Shown: in pieces, positions 36,228 to 43,829 of the stretch
How the letters are laid out: the number at the start of each line of letters is the position of its first letter
How positions within the stretch are numbered: position 1 is the first letter of the stretch
NCBI GenBank assembly: GCA_947450345.1
Contig: CANFVD010000006.1
Location: 1-51,539, forward strand
Length of the DNA: 51,539 nt
Direction of reading: 5' to 3'
Source: Actinomycetota bacterium
Lineage (GTDB): Bacteria > Actinomycetota > Actinomycetes > Actinomycetales > Microbacteriaceae
Position numbers and translations under genes: made by a program
Notes under the pieces: model-generated
Told to the model about the DNA's origin: nothing
Database searches by the model: none
The model's input: only the letters and a program-made list of their open reading frames with translations

Positions 36228-37017
36228 CGGTGACCGGTGGCAGGAACATCTTTCCTGCCGTGCGGATTACAGCTTTGGCCGGCAAGCGCGCCGCCATCCA
36301 CGACATGAAGGCGTTGCGGCCGCCCACCACCACCGATGGCTTCGAGGCGCGCGAGTCGATGTGGCGCATGGTGGCAGTAATCACGTCAACGGTCGGCGCC
36401 ATTCCTACCGATGGCTTTCCACCGGCGACGTCAAAGAATTCCGACTGCGTTGCTCCCGGGTTCACGGCGAAGACGCGAACGTTGGGGCTGTCGATTTCGC
36501 CCCACACGGCCTCCGTGAACGAACGAACGAACGCCTTCGTGGCCGCGTAAACGGCCATGCCAGGCACCGGCTGGAACGACGCTGTGCTGGCCACGTTGAC
36601 TACTATGCCAAAATCGCGAGCAATCATGCCCGGCAAGAAGGCCGCCGTAAGGTCCACGAGCGCCGAGATGTTGAGTGAAATCTCATCGCGAACGCGGTAA
36701 CGGTCTTCGTCGACAAAACGCGCATTGGTGCCAAACCCCGCGTTGTTGATGAGCACATCAACCTGCTTGCGTGTGGAGCGAAGTTTGGCCTCGAGCTCAG
36801 CGGCCGAGTTGGGTGTGCTCAGATCCTGCGCAACAACGAGTACGTCCACCGATGACTCCGCGCGAATCTGGGCCGCCACTGCCTCGAGCCGATCCTTGCG
36901 GCGTGCCACCAACACAAGATTCATGCCCCGGCGCGCAAAGGCTTTCGCGTACTCGACACCGATTCCGGAGCTCGCGCCTGTGATGAGGGCTGTCTTGCCG
37001 GTCAGATCGAGTGCCAT
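36214..37017 (-). CDS. Short-chain dehydrogenase/reductase
   Basis: A 267-residue SDR. The cofactor loop is TGASSGIG, NNAGFG follows, and the catalytic tyrosine and lysine are in YAATKAF with serine in VASTASF. It resembles the DltE/YqjQ-like subgroup with a C-terminal helical tail (ARLPAKAVIRTAGKMF). ATG at 37017 has AAGGGA upstream; the ORF-track start is eight codons earlier. Substrate unknown; membership of the glycan cluster is possible but not required. Confidence 0.85.
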   Translation of the reverse strand: MALDLTGKTALITGASSGIGVEYAKAFARRGMNLVLVARRKDRLEAVAAQIRAESSVDVLVVAQDLSTPNSAAELEAKLRSTRKQVDVLINNAGFGTNARFVDEDRYRVRDEISLNISALVDLTAAFLPGMIARDFGIVVNVASTASFQPVPGMAVYAATKAFVRSFTEAVWGEIDSPNVRVFAVNPGATQSEFFDVAGGKPSVGMAPTVDVITATMRHIDSRASKPSVVVGGRNAFMSWMAARLPAKAVIRTAGKMFLPPVTATDV

Positions 37018-37115
37018 GGGATTTCCCTTCGCTGGCCGCATTCTTTGCGCGCCGAGAGAAGTCTAGGTGGAGGCATGCCGTTTTCGTCATGATTAGCGGG
37101 CCGCGGGGCACGCCA

Positions 37116-38084
37116 CTATTTTGACGTCCCACCGCGCCGATAACTCGGAATCCAGTCTTTGCCAAACCACTCTGAGAAATCGGGCGGCACAAACGTGAAG
37201 TTTCCCGCCGTGGGGTAATTCGTGATTTCCCCCACCCGAAGGTTGCCCGCGTCGTCAATGAGGTCGACCCGGGCGAAATCAACGCCCTGCGAAAGGAGCT
37301 CGGCAATGCGGATGATTTCAGTCAGGAACGTGGGCCGCGGTTCGGGTGTGCTGTTCTCATGAACGTGACCGGCTTCCACAAAAGTGGCATTGAGGTAATT
37401 CCACTCACGGTCATAGTGCGAAAAACGCTTACCCCCGCTCACCGTTCCCCGGTCGACGCGGATAACCTGTACCTGCCCATGAAAGCAAAATGCCTTGTAT
37501 TCGGCGAGATCTCCACCACGTGAATTCCTCATGAGGGGTTCAATGACCACTCGCGGCGTGACGCGCCGGTAAGCCCACTCCGGATTGCGACCCGGCCACC
37601 ACTCGAAGCTGAGGCTCAACCAATGCGCGAGGAGCGCGTCGAGACGAACGTTATCCAGCTGATCGGGGTGAATCTCGAATCGCACCCACCCCACACGCGG
37701 ATCATCGGGGAGGGTTGTCGTGGGATCTGCCCGCTCCGATACAACAATCACGCCGCCACTCCCGTGGCTGACCTTGATAACGAACTCGCGCGGCAGTGAC
37801 GCATAATCAACCTTGACGCCACGGTCACTGATGGCGAGAACCGGCACGACATGCTCGACGCCGGCGCGATCAGCGATGAACTTCCGCACGGCCACTTTGT
37901 CGGCAAAAACGGGCAAGAGCGGGTTTCGATCCCAGGCCATCTTGTAGAGAATCTTTGATGCGAGGCTGCTCCCCGGTGTCGGATGTTGGCGACGCAAGCG
38001 TCGATACGCTCGAGCTCGGGCAAGACGATCGATGAGCTTCACTTCTCGGTCCCACTCTTCGTGCCGAACACGTGCCTCAGTCAT
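37116..38084 (-). CDS. ATP-grasp protein, TupA-like
   Basis: A 322-residue protein of the TupA-like ATP-grasp family. The segments VIKVSHGSGGVIVVS (ATP loop), VVIEPLMRN, EYKAFCFHGQVQVIRVDR and DFARVDLIDD match the family, which includes teichuronopeptide synthesis proteins joining amino acids or acids to a glycan. The ATG at 38084 begins MTEARVRHEEWDREVKL; the 99 additional ORF-track residues run into the kinase gene and are spurious. It lies 19 bases downstream of the APH-type gene. It suggests that the surface polymer carries an amide- or ester-linked group. Confidence 0.8.
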   Translation of the reverse strand: MTEARVRHEEWDREVKLIDRLARARAYRRLRRQHPTPGSSLASKILYKMAWDRNPLLPVFADKVAVRKFIADRAGVEHVVPVLAISDRGVKVDYASLPREFVIKVSHGSGGVIVVSERADPTTTLPDDPRVGWVRFEIHPDQLDNVRLDALLAHWLSLSFEWWPGRNPEWAYRRVTPRVVIEPLMRNSRGGDLAEYKAFCFHGQVQVIRVDRGTVSGGKRFSHYDREWNYLNATFVEAGHVHENSTPEPRPTFLTEIIRIAELLSQGVDFARVDLIDDAGNLRVGEITNYPTAGNFTFVPPDFSEWFGKDWIPSYRRGGTSK

Positions 38085-38103
38085 TGTCTCGAAAGTATGG
38101 CAG

Positions 38104-39069
38104 TCAACCCAAGACGTGAGTGATTCGACGCATGGTCTCGGCACGGTACTCGGGGATGATCTCGAGGTGTTCAGGATTACTCGACTGAAGAAGCGAGTTG
38201 AACAGCACGATGCGGCGCTGGAGAAGAAGCAGGTCCATCTCCTCTGGTGTGTATGCGGGGAGAGGTCTCTCGCTGGCATAGCCGGCCAGAAACGCGCCAA
38301 CCTGTTCTTCGTTGTCGAGGTAATACAGCGAAGTCGCGAGGTCTTGAACCGGAAGCCCCATACCGGAGTCGTCAAAGTCAAAGATGGCGAGCGTGCCCTC
38401 GTGCCACATCATGTTCCACGGGTGGATGTCGGCGTGAATCGGCTGCGGCGTCGCGAGCTCCCGCAGGTGGGCGAGTGTTTCCTCGATGCGTGCGTGGGCG
38501 CGAGCCACGAGGTCGCGCTCCTCGCTCGTCAGCGCGCTGTTGGGGGTGAGGAGCACGTCAGGATCTCCCCAAAAGAAGTCCGTAAAGTCGGGCAGCGCTG
38601 CATCCGGCGGAAACTCAAGAGTGCGCGCGCCTTCGTGCAGTCGTGCCATCGCGGTACCGGCCGCCGCCAGCTGTTGGTTGGTGGGCTCGTCACCGGGTTC
38701 TTCGCCCTCGAGCCAGGAATAGAGCACGCTGATGCGCTGCCGGCCGGAGGCTTCGTGCCAACCCGTGCTGACAAATTCACCGTCACGATTCGCCACGGGC
38801 TTCGGCGTGAGGACGTCGGAAATGCTGTTTACCCAATACGTTTCGGCACGTGCATTCTCAGCAAATCGATGCGAGTTGACGTTGACACGAAGAGCGAACT
38901 TGTCTCCGTTGTCGCAGGTGACGGCAAAAGTGGAATTCAGCTCGTGGTTGATTGACTCCACCTGATGCGCACCAATGTCGTACTGCGCCACGATCGTTGT
39001 CACGCAGTCGCTGAGGCTTTCAATCTGCTCATCAACGGTCATGCTCTCAAAGTCCGCAGTTTCGCTCAC
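38104..39069 (-). CDS. Aminoglycoside-phosphotransferase-family kinase
   Basis: A kinase-fold protein of 321 residues. The catalytic loop HADIHPWNMMW and the metal-binding FDFDDSG are intact. Relatives phosphorylate small hydroxylated molecules (homoserine, choline, sugars, drugs); the enzyme here is more likely metabolic than a resistance determinant. GTG at 39069 is preferred because AACAAT lies six bases upstream. The ORF-track start is a TTG 13 codons earlier inside the tRNA terminator region; ATG 39042 is another option. A role with the TupA-like protein just downstream is possible. Confidence 0.8.
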   Translation of the reverse strand: MSETADFESMTVDEQIESLSDCVTTIVAQYDIGAHQVESINHELNSTFAVTCDNGDKFALRVNVNSHRFAENARAETYWVNSISDVLTPKPVANRDGEFVSTGWHEASGRQRISVLYSWLEGEEPGDEPTNQQLAAAGTAMARLHEGARTLEFPPDAALPDFTDFFWGDPDVLLTPNSALTSEERDLVARAHARIEETLAHLRELATPQPIHADIHPWNMMWHEGTLAIFDFDDSGMGLPVQDLATSLYYLDNEEQVGAFLAGYASERPLPAYTPEEMDLLLLQRRIVLFNSLLQSSNPEHLEIIPEYRAETMRRITHVLG

Positions 39070-39075
39070 GCACCC

Positions 39076-39081
39076 ATTGTT
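39076..39081 (-). promoter_or_regulatory. Possible -10 box of the APH-type kinase gene
   Basis: AACAAT, six bases before the GTG at 39069. It lacks the first T of the consensus, so it is weaker than the other examples. Confidence 0.4.
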
Positions 39082-39105
39082 GCGTGAATTTTGCCAGTGA
39101 TCCCC

Positions 39106-39152
39106 CAAAAAAAGAACTGTAGGACCGCCTGGCGAGAGGAGGCCCTACAGTT
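39106..39152 (-). terminator. Rho-independent terminator of tRNA-Lys
   Basis: AACTGTAGG (39115-39123) and CCTACAGTT (39144-39152) form a nine-base stem, extended by CCGCCT/AGGAGG inside, followed on the minus strand by a run of T. The right arm begins directly at the encoded CCA of the tRNA. Confidence 0.85.
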
Positions 39153-39227
39153 GGTGCACCCCCCGGGACTTGAACCCGGAACCCACTGATTAAGAGTCAG
39201 TTGCTCTGCCGATTGAGCTAGAGGTGC
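39152..39227 (-). tRNA. tRNA-Lys (anticodon CTT)
   Basis: The acceptor GCACCTC pairs with GGGGTGC (one G-U). The D-arm is AGCTC-AATCGGCA-GAGC, the anticodon loop CTCTTAA gives CTT for AAG codons, and the T-arm is CCGGG-TTCAAGT-CCCGG. CCA is encoded, unlike in the tRNA-Gln of this window. It stands alone between the APH-type kinase and hisN. Confidence 0.96.
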
Positions 39228-39337
39228 AGTTGGTCCGAAATTGTGTTCCGAACCGGCTCAACATTACCAGCAGTTTTCACTGCCAAGAAACCGCTCGCGC
39301 TGGGTCTCATGACAAAAGATTCTCAGGGGAGTCACCG

Positions 39338-39343
39338 TAGGCT
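39338..39343 (+). promoter_or_regulatory. -10 box of hisN (leaderless geometry)
   Basis: TAGGCT, six bases upstream of the ATG at 39350. Confidence 0.6.
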
Positions 39344-39349
39344 GAAGCC

Positions 39350-40249
39350 ATGAGTCGCACCGTGTTCACCCTGGATGAAGACCTCACGCTTGCACTGCGC
39401 CTGGCCGATGCGGCTGACGCCATTAGCCGCGAGCGTTTTCTCGCGCAAGACCTCGTTGTCGAGGCAAAGCCCGACCGCACTCCCGTTACGGACGCTGACA
39501 AGGCGATCGAGCGCGCCATCATCGACCTGCTGGGCAAGGAACGCTCCGAAGACTTCATGCTGGGCGAAGAGTTTGGCGATCAGTCCGGCACCGTTGCCGA
39601 ACACGCCATCGGCACCGCAGACCACCCACACCGCCAGTGGATCATTGACCCGATTGATGGCACGGCCAATTTTCTGCGCGGCGTTCCCGTCTGGGCCACG
39701 CTCATCGCTCTCGCCATCGATGGCGATCCCGTCATTGGAGTCGTCAGCGCGCCCGCGCTGGGCAAGCGCTGGTGGGCGGCGGCCGACAACGGCGCATGGG
39801 TGGACGAATCGGGTGATCCGCTCTCGTCGCTGCCCCTGCCCGATGGACTTGCCGGAATACTCAGCACCCCCATCGAAGCGAGGCCCGAACCGCGGCGATT
39901 GAAGGTCTCGGGTGTTGCTACGCTCGCGGATGCCTCCCTCAGCTACAACAGCCTACAGCAGTGGGACCAGGCCGGTTATCTTGACGAACTCGTCGCTCTG
40001 TCGCGACAGGTGTGGCGCACGCGTGCCTACGGTGACATGTGGTCGTACATGCTGCTGGCCGAGGGAGTGCTCGATGCCGTCGCGGAGTTCGACCTCAAAC
40101 CCTACGACATGGCGGCGCTGATTCCCATCGTGCGCGAAGCAGGCGGGCGCTTCAGTTCGGTTGACGGCCACAACGACTGCTGGCACGGAACGGCTCTGGC
40201 CACCAACGGCCACCTGCACAACGATTTCCTCGGGGCGCTCACGCGATAA
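39350..40249 (+). CDS. hisN: Inositol-monophosphatase-family phosphatase, probable histidinol phosphatase
   Basis: A 299-residue Mg-dependent phosphatase. The metal-binding motifs are LGEEFGD and WIIDPIDGTANFLRGVP, and the C-terminal metal aspartate lies in LKPYDMAALIPIVREAGG. Actinobacterial proteins of this type (HisN) remove phosphate from histidinol phosphate in histidine synthesis. Other inositol-monophosphatase-type roles cannot be excluded from sequence alone. The gene follows tRNA-Lys and has a leaderless-type promoter; it seems monocistronic. Confidence 0.87.
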   Translation: MSRTVFTLDEDLTLALRLADAADAISRERFLAQDLVVEAKPDRTPVTDADKAIERAIIDLLGKERSEDFMLGEEFGDQSGTVAEHAIGTADHPHRQWIIDPIDGTANFLRGVPVWATLIALAIDGDPVIGVVSAPALGKRWWAAADNGAWVDESGDPLSSLPLPDGLAGILSTPIEARPEPRRLKVSGVATLADASLSYNSLQQWDQAGYLDELVALSRQVWRTRAYGDMWSYMLLAEGVLDAVAEFDLKPYDMAALIPIVREAGGRFSSVDGHNDCWHGTALATNGHLHNDFLGALTR

Positions 40250-40275
40250 CCCTGTCAGCGCTCAGCGTCGAATGT

Positions 40276-40281
40276 TAGTCT
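40276..40281 (+). promoter_or_regulatory. -10 box of the glutathione peroxidase gene (leaderless geometry)
   Basis: TAGTCT, six bases upstream of the ATG at 40288. Confidence 0.6.
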
Positions 40282-40287
40282 TCGCTC

Positions 40288-40773
40288 ATGAGCATTGACC
40301 AGACACCCATCACCACAATCGACGGAAAATCCACCACTCTGGGCGCCGTTCGCGCACCCGTGACTATGGTGGTGAACGTGGCCTCGAAGTGTGGTCTGAC
40401 CCCACAGTATGGCGCGCTTGAAGAACTTCAGAAGAAGTATGGCGCACGTGGCTTCACCGTCCTCGGTTTTCCCTGCAACCAGTTCATGTTTCAAGAGCCC
40501 GGCAGCAATGCCGACATCGAGACGTACTGCACCACCACGTGGGGCGTGACATTCCCGATGTTCGACAAGATCAAGGTCAATGGCAAGGGCAAGCACGCCC
40601 TCTACGAAGAGCTGACCAAGGTGAAGGATGCCGAGGGCAAAGCCGGCAACGTCAAGTGGAACTTTGAAAAATTCCTCGTTCTCCCCAACGGCGAGATTAA
40701 GCGGTTCCGACCCACGACAGTTCCCGATGACCCCGCCATCGTTGCGGTCATCGAGGCCAATCTCCCCCAGTAA
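40288..40773 (+). CDS. Glutathione peroxidase family thiol peroxidase
   Basis: A 161-residue cytoplasmic peroxidase with cysteine, not selenocysteine, at the active site: NVASKCGLTPQYG (C35). FPCNQFMFQEPGS (C63) is the second family motif. C81 in ETYCTTTWGV is in the place of the resolving cysteine of thioredoxin-dependent members, and KWNFEKFLV carries the conserved Trp and Asn. It therefore probably uses thioredoxin or mycothiol-linked reductants. A terminator follows directly. Confidence 0.93.
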   Translation: MSIDQTPITTIDGKSTTLGAVRAPVTMVVNVASKCGLTPQYGALEELQKKYGARGFTVLGFPCNQFMFQEPGSNADIETYCTTTWGVTFPMFDKIKVNGKGKHALYEELTKVKDAEGKAGNVKWNFEKFLVLPNGEIKRFRPTTVPDDPAIVAVIEANLPQ

Positions 40774-40778
40774 CGCGT

Positions 40779-40810
40779 AAGACCCCGCAAACCGAAGTTC
40801 GCGGGGTCTT
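40779..40810. terminator. Bidirectional terminator hairpin
   Basis: AAGACCCCGC and GCGGGGTCTT form a perfect ten-base stem around a 12-base loop between convergent genes (glutathione peroxidase and the putative oxygenase). The A/T-rich stem ends serve as short U-tracts in both directions. Confidence 0.8.
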
Positions 40811-40823
40811 TGCGCGAGACGAT

Positions 40824-41600
40824 TTACGCCTCGGGGTCCTTGACGCTCTCGTCGACGATGCCCTTGGCAGCCAGCGCTGCGGCGCGCTCGTCCACGCGAC
40901 GACGGAAGTGAGCCTCTGCCTTCTCGGCCAGCTCGGGGGTTACGGGGTAGTTCTCAATGCGCGTCTTGCCGTGGTGCTTGGCAATGTAGGCATCGAGCTC
41001 GGGGCCGGACTCCCACGACGTGATGAGGCAGTAGCGGGGCTCGGTGCCCTGGTGCCAGACGGCGTGCCAGAAGCGCTGCGTGTCCACAATGAGCTGCGCA
41101 CCGGCGGGCAGCGGAATGCGTACCTCGGTGGACGGGTCAAAGCGGTCTTCGCGCAGGATCATCATCGAGTCGGGGTTGTCCGACAGGTTGAAGAATCCGC
41201 GAACAATCCAGCCGGTGCCATCAGGGTTCAACCGGTTGTTGTCGTCCTGATGCATGTTGTACAGGGCGTCACCGTATTCGTTGGGCTGAAGCTCAATCAC
41301 GCGGCAACGGCCGATGTTGGCTCCGGGCTCCTCGGCACGCTTCTTGAGGATGGGCGCAACATCAGTGTTGGCCTGAACCCAAACGCCGTCCTTGTCGGTG
41401 CGCGGCGGGGTGTGGTTCCAGAAGCCGTTGCACTCCATCTCACCAAACGCGCTGGCGAGGGGGGCGAAACGGGTAACGCCGGATGACTTCCAGTCGACAT
41501 ACTCGATGTCGAGCCATTCCTTGGGGTCTTTCGCTTGGTCGTACATGTCGAGAACCACGTATCCGGTCTCGTTCATGACGTCAATTTTTGTGTAACCCAT
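40824..41600 (-). CDS. Putative 2-oxoglutarate/Fe(II) oxygenase-like protein
   Basis: A 258-residue protein I do not recognise by name. It has a possible jelly-roll iron site: H117 and D119 in NMHQDDNN, H179 in RFWHAVWH, and R189, ten residues later, in the place used to bind 2-oxoglutarate. PLPAGAQLIVDTQRFWHAV also looks like the core double-stranded beta helix. The C-terminus is a charged helix. AAGAGGA precedes the ATG. Substrate and reaction are unknown; the assignment rests on motif spacing only. Confidence 0.6.
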   Translation of the reverse strand: MGYTKIDVMNETGYVVLDMYDQAKDPKEWLDIEYVDWKSSGVTRFAPLASAFGEMECNGFWNHTPPRTDKDGVWVQANTDVAPILKKRAEEPGANIGRCRVIELQPNEYGDALYNMHQDDNNRLNPDGTGWIVRGFFNLSDNPDSMMILREDRFDPSTEVRIPLPAGAQLIVDTQRFWHAVWHQGTEPRYCLITSWESGPELDAYIAKHHGKTRIENYPVTPELAEKAEAHFRRRVDERAAALAAKGIVDESVKDPEA

Positions 41601-41693
41601 GATGATTCCTCTTTCTGTGGCAAAGCGAAGTTTTTACAGAGCCACGCGTGTCAGATTACCAGCGCGGTGGCGTGGCACCGGGAATGAATATGC

Positions 41694-42071
41694 TTAGCGG
41701 CCGAGGAGTAGCGCGGCCATCAGGCACAAGAAGATGACGCCGAAGACTGCGGGCGTGACGAACTTGACCACGTTGAACCACGGAGCGAGTGCAATGGCGC
41801 TGCGACTTGTTGCCGACGGCGTCTTGAGCGCGGCCAGGTCAGCGGCCACGGCCTGTGCTTCAGCCGCACTGGCAAACTGAACAAGCGCTCCGAGGATGCC
41901 GGAGGCGAGCAGGATTCCCAGCGCAGCCAGGCGCACCTCAATCGGAGCACCGCCAATGCCCAGCGGAAAAAGTGCCACGGTGACGATGAGCAGGAAGGTG
42001 GGAGCGATCTGGGAGAGCACGACGTGAAGGCGCGCTTTCTGCCAGAGCCCGAGGAGTTCGATTTCGGTCAT
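41694..42071 (-). CDS. Small membrane protein, function unknown
   Basis: A 125-residue protein with about three hydrophobic helices: APTFLLIVTVALFPLGIGG, LAALGILLASGILGALVQFA and VVKFVTPAVFGVIFLCLMAALLL. Between helices 2 and 3 is a short soluble alanine-rich stretch. TAGTCT lies exactly six bases before the ATG and overlaps the stop of the isochorismatase-like gene, so an own leaderless transcript is likely. No recognised family. Confidence 0.72.
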   Translation of the reverse strand: MTEIELLGLWQKARLHVVLSQIAPTFLLIVTVALFPLGIGGAPIEVRLAALGILLASGILGALVQFASAAEAQAVAADLAALKTPSATSRSAIALAPWFNVVKFVTPAVFGVIFLCLMAALLLGR

Positions 42072-42077
42072 GCGTAA

Positions 42078-42083
42078 AGACTA
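42078..42083 (-). promoter_or_regulatory. -10 box of the small membrane protein gene (leaderless geometry)
   Basis: TAGTCT, six bases before the ATG at 42071, including the stop codon of the upstream gene. Confidence 0.5.
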
Positions 42084-42629
42084 AACCGCGCGAGCCGCGG
42101 GCGTGACGGTGGCGCTTCTGCCCGGGAGGGCGTACCCACCAAAGTTGTCGTTCGTCTCGTCGACGAGCATCTTGGCTGATACTTCGTGCCCGTCCCATTC
42201 GTATCCCGTGGTGGTGTGAGCATCCGACATCAGGGTCACGTCATAACCGCGCTCGAGTGCGGCGTGTGTGGTGTGGCGGATGCAGTTGTTGGTCTGCATG
42301 CCGCAAACGAGCAGCTGCCCCACGCCGAGGTCGCTCAGCACCGACTCAAGGTTGGTGGCTTCGAACGAGCTACGAAACTCTTTGCGCACGCGTGGTTCGT
42401 GGGCGAGCGGTGTGAGCTCATCCACGAGCTGCCATTCGGCCGAGTCAATGGGCATCTCCTCGTCGGAGTGCTGCACCCACACAACGGGGATTCCCCCGGC
42501 TCGCGCGCGATCCACGGCACTAGCGATCGTGGCGATGACCTCATCGCGGTGATAGGCGCCTTCGGCAACGCCCTCTTGGACATCGATCACGAGAAGGGCG
42601 GTCTTGTCTCGGCCTGTGAGTGTGCTCAT
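42081..42629 (-). CDS. Isochorismatase-family cysteine hydrolase
   Basis: A 182-residue alpha/beta hydrolase of the nicotinamidase/isochorismatase superfamily. The catalytic triad is complete: D16 in VIDVQEG, K83 in VRKEFRSSFE and C116 in GMQTNNCIRHT, with the typical non-proline cis-peptide region before the cysteine. Members act on amides such as nicotinamide, ureas or isochorismate; no siderophore genes are nearby, so an amidase is more probable. A TAACAT box lies six bases before the ATG. Confidence 0.88.
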   Translation of the reverse strand: MSTLTGRDKTALLVIDVQEGVAEGAYHRDEVIATIASAVDRARAGGIPVVWVQHSDEEMPIDSAEWQLVDELTPLAHEPRVRKEFRSSFEATNLESVLSDLGVGQLLVCGMQTNNCIRHTTHAALERGYDVTLMSDAHTTTGYEWDGHEVSAKMLVDETNDNFGGYALPGRSATVTPAARAV

Positions 42630-42635
42630 GGAGCC

Positions 42636-42641
42636 ATGTTA
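42636..42641 (-). promoter_or_regulatory. -10 box of the isochorismatase-like gene (leaderless geometry)
   Basis: TAACAT, six bases upstream of the ATG at 42629. Confidence 0.55.
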
Positions 42642-42671
42642 GCTGTGACAGCGAAACGGCCATGGCGACGA

Positions 42672-42693
42672 CTCAATTCAATAGCGTGTGATG
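42672..42693. repeat. 3-prime arm of the inverted repeat enclosing the tmRNA gene
   Basis: A 22-base sequence containing TCAATAGCGTGTGATG, 24 bases beyond the tmRNA 3-prime end. It matches the reverse complement of 43146-43167 at 21 of 22 positions. Confidence 0.9.
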
Positions 42694-42717
42694 GCCAGCT
42701 GAGCGCATTGCTCGTTG

Positions 42718-43089
42718 TGGAGATGGGGGGAATTGAACCCCCGTCCACTGCTGTGATTGTGAGTCTTCTACGGGTGTAGCAAGTGAAAACGTTCTACTCG
42801 GCTCCGACCTTTGTCACTGGCACCTAAGTCGACGAGCCCAGCCCGAGTAAGTGTCCCGTGGAGCGCTCAGACGTCACGCCACGGCAAGTTCTCTTAATGA
42901 CGCCGAGAACGAAGGCGAGAACAGACCTTCATACCGACGGACTTCAGGCTCGTTGCTCTAGGCAGCGAGGGCGAAGTCGGCGCGCTTTGTATTGGCACCT
43001 ATAGTTTGCGGAGAGCGTTTACGAGATAGCTCCGCATCCTCGACCCGCTTCTCTCCCGCTCGCAGGCAATGTCGAAACCGATCATCCCC
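42718..43089 (-). ncRNA. ssrA: tmRNA
   Basis: The transfer-messenger RNA, about 372 bases, rescues stalled ribosomes with SmpB. The 5-prime end GGGGATG pairs with CATCTCC at the 3-prime end to form the tRNA-like acceptor, with T-arm GGGGG-TTCAATT-CCCCC. The start GATCGGTTTCGACATTG is typical. The resume codon GCC lies at 42996 and the tag ANTKRADFALAA is followed by TAG (42958-42996). CCA is not encoded. smpB lies upstream on the same strand, 199 bases away. The gene is bracketed by an inverted repeat. Confidence 0.95.
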
Positions 43090-43145
43090 ATGAGTGGCCC
43101 GGGCCGCTACTGCCCCAAGACAGGTCGCAACGCGGAGGCTGGTCA

Positions 43146-43167
43146 CATCACACGCTATTGAGTTGAG
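43146..43167. repeat. 5-prime arm of the inverted repeat enclosing the tmRNA gene
   Basis: A 22-base sequence, 56 bases upstream of the tmRNA 5-prime end. Read in the tmRNA direction it contains TAGCGT, so it could also hold the tmRNA -10 box. The match stops sharply on both sides. Confidence 0.9.
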
Positions 43168-43287
43168 AACCCGGCGAACCGGTCGTGCACAATTGACTGC
43201 GCTATCGAAGGATACAACGCGCACCTGACAATAAACATTCCGGCTGCCACAACGGGAGCAGGCCGGTGGCCGGGTGAGCGAAACGGG

Positions 43288-43764
43288 CTAGTCGCCCAGA
43301 TTGCGCCGAGCAGAGATGGCCCGATCAGCCTCGCGCTTGTCCTGACGCTCCCGAAGTGCCTGGCGCTTGTCGTAATCCTTCTTACCTTTGGCGAGCGCTA
43401 GCTCCACCTTGGCGCGACCGTCGGTGAAATAGAGCTTGAGCGGTACCAGTGTGTAACCGCCCTCCTTGATCTTCTGACCCAGCTTCACAATCTCCTGCTT
43501 GTGCATGAGGAGTTTGCGCTTGCGCCGCGGCGAGTGGTTGTTCCACGTGCCCTGCGTGTACTCGGGAATGTGAACGGCGTCGAGCCAGCACTCACCGTTT
43601 TCCACGAAGGCGTAGCCATCAACGAGGGATGCCCTGCCCGCGCGGAGCGACTTGACCTCGGTGCCGCTCAGCACCATGCCCGCCTCAAAGGTGTCTTCAA
43701 TGAGGTAGTCGTGGCGCGCCTTACGGTTGGTGGCCACCACTTTTTCGCCGCGTTCCTTTGGCAT
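43288..43764 (-). CDS. smpB: SsrA-binding protein SmpB
   Basis: The 158-residue partner of tmRNA in trans-translation; it binds the tRNA-like domain. [29 protein letters not shown] is the family N-terminus, LHIPEYTQG-type sequence follows (here [23 protein letters not shown]), and the basic C-terminal tail ([21 protein letters not shown]) enters the ribosome mRNA channel. GGGAGGTGAT is an excellent ribosome binding site. It is followed by the ssrA gene. Confidence 0.96.
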   Translation of the reverse strand: MPKERGEKVVATNRKARHDYLIEDTFEAGMVLSGTEVKSLRAGRASLVDGYAFVENGECWLDAVHIPEYTQGTWNNHSPRRKRKLLMHKQEIVKLGQKIKEGGYTLVPLKLYFTDGRAKVELALAKGKKDYDKRQALRERQDKREADRAISARRNLGD

Positions 43765-43829
43765 GGTGCATCACCTCCCGTTGTTCCCCTGCCGAGCCTG
43801 CGCTCAAAGCACCAGTCTACGGCTGGGCC

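Noticed and set aside
38085-38381. 99-residue N-terminal extension of the TupA-like protein
   Set aside because: It overlaps the end of the APH-type kinase gene in another frame and has shadow-like composition.
41641-41676. Inverted repeat GCCACGC/GCGTGGC downstream of the small membrane protein gene
   Set aside because: The loop is 22 bases and no U-tract follows, so a terminator call is not supported.
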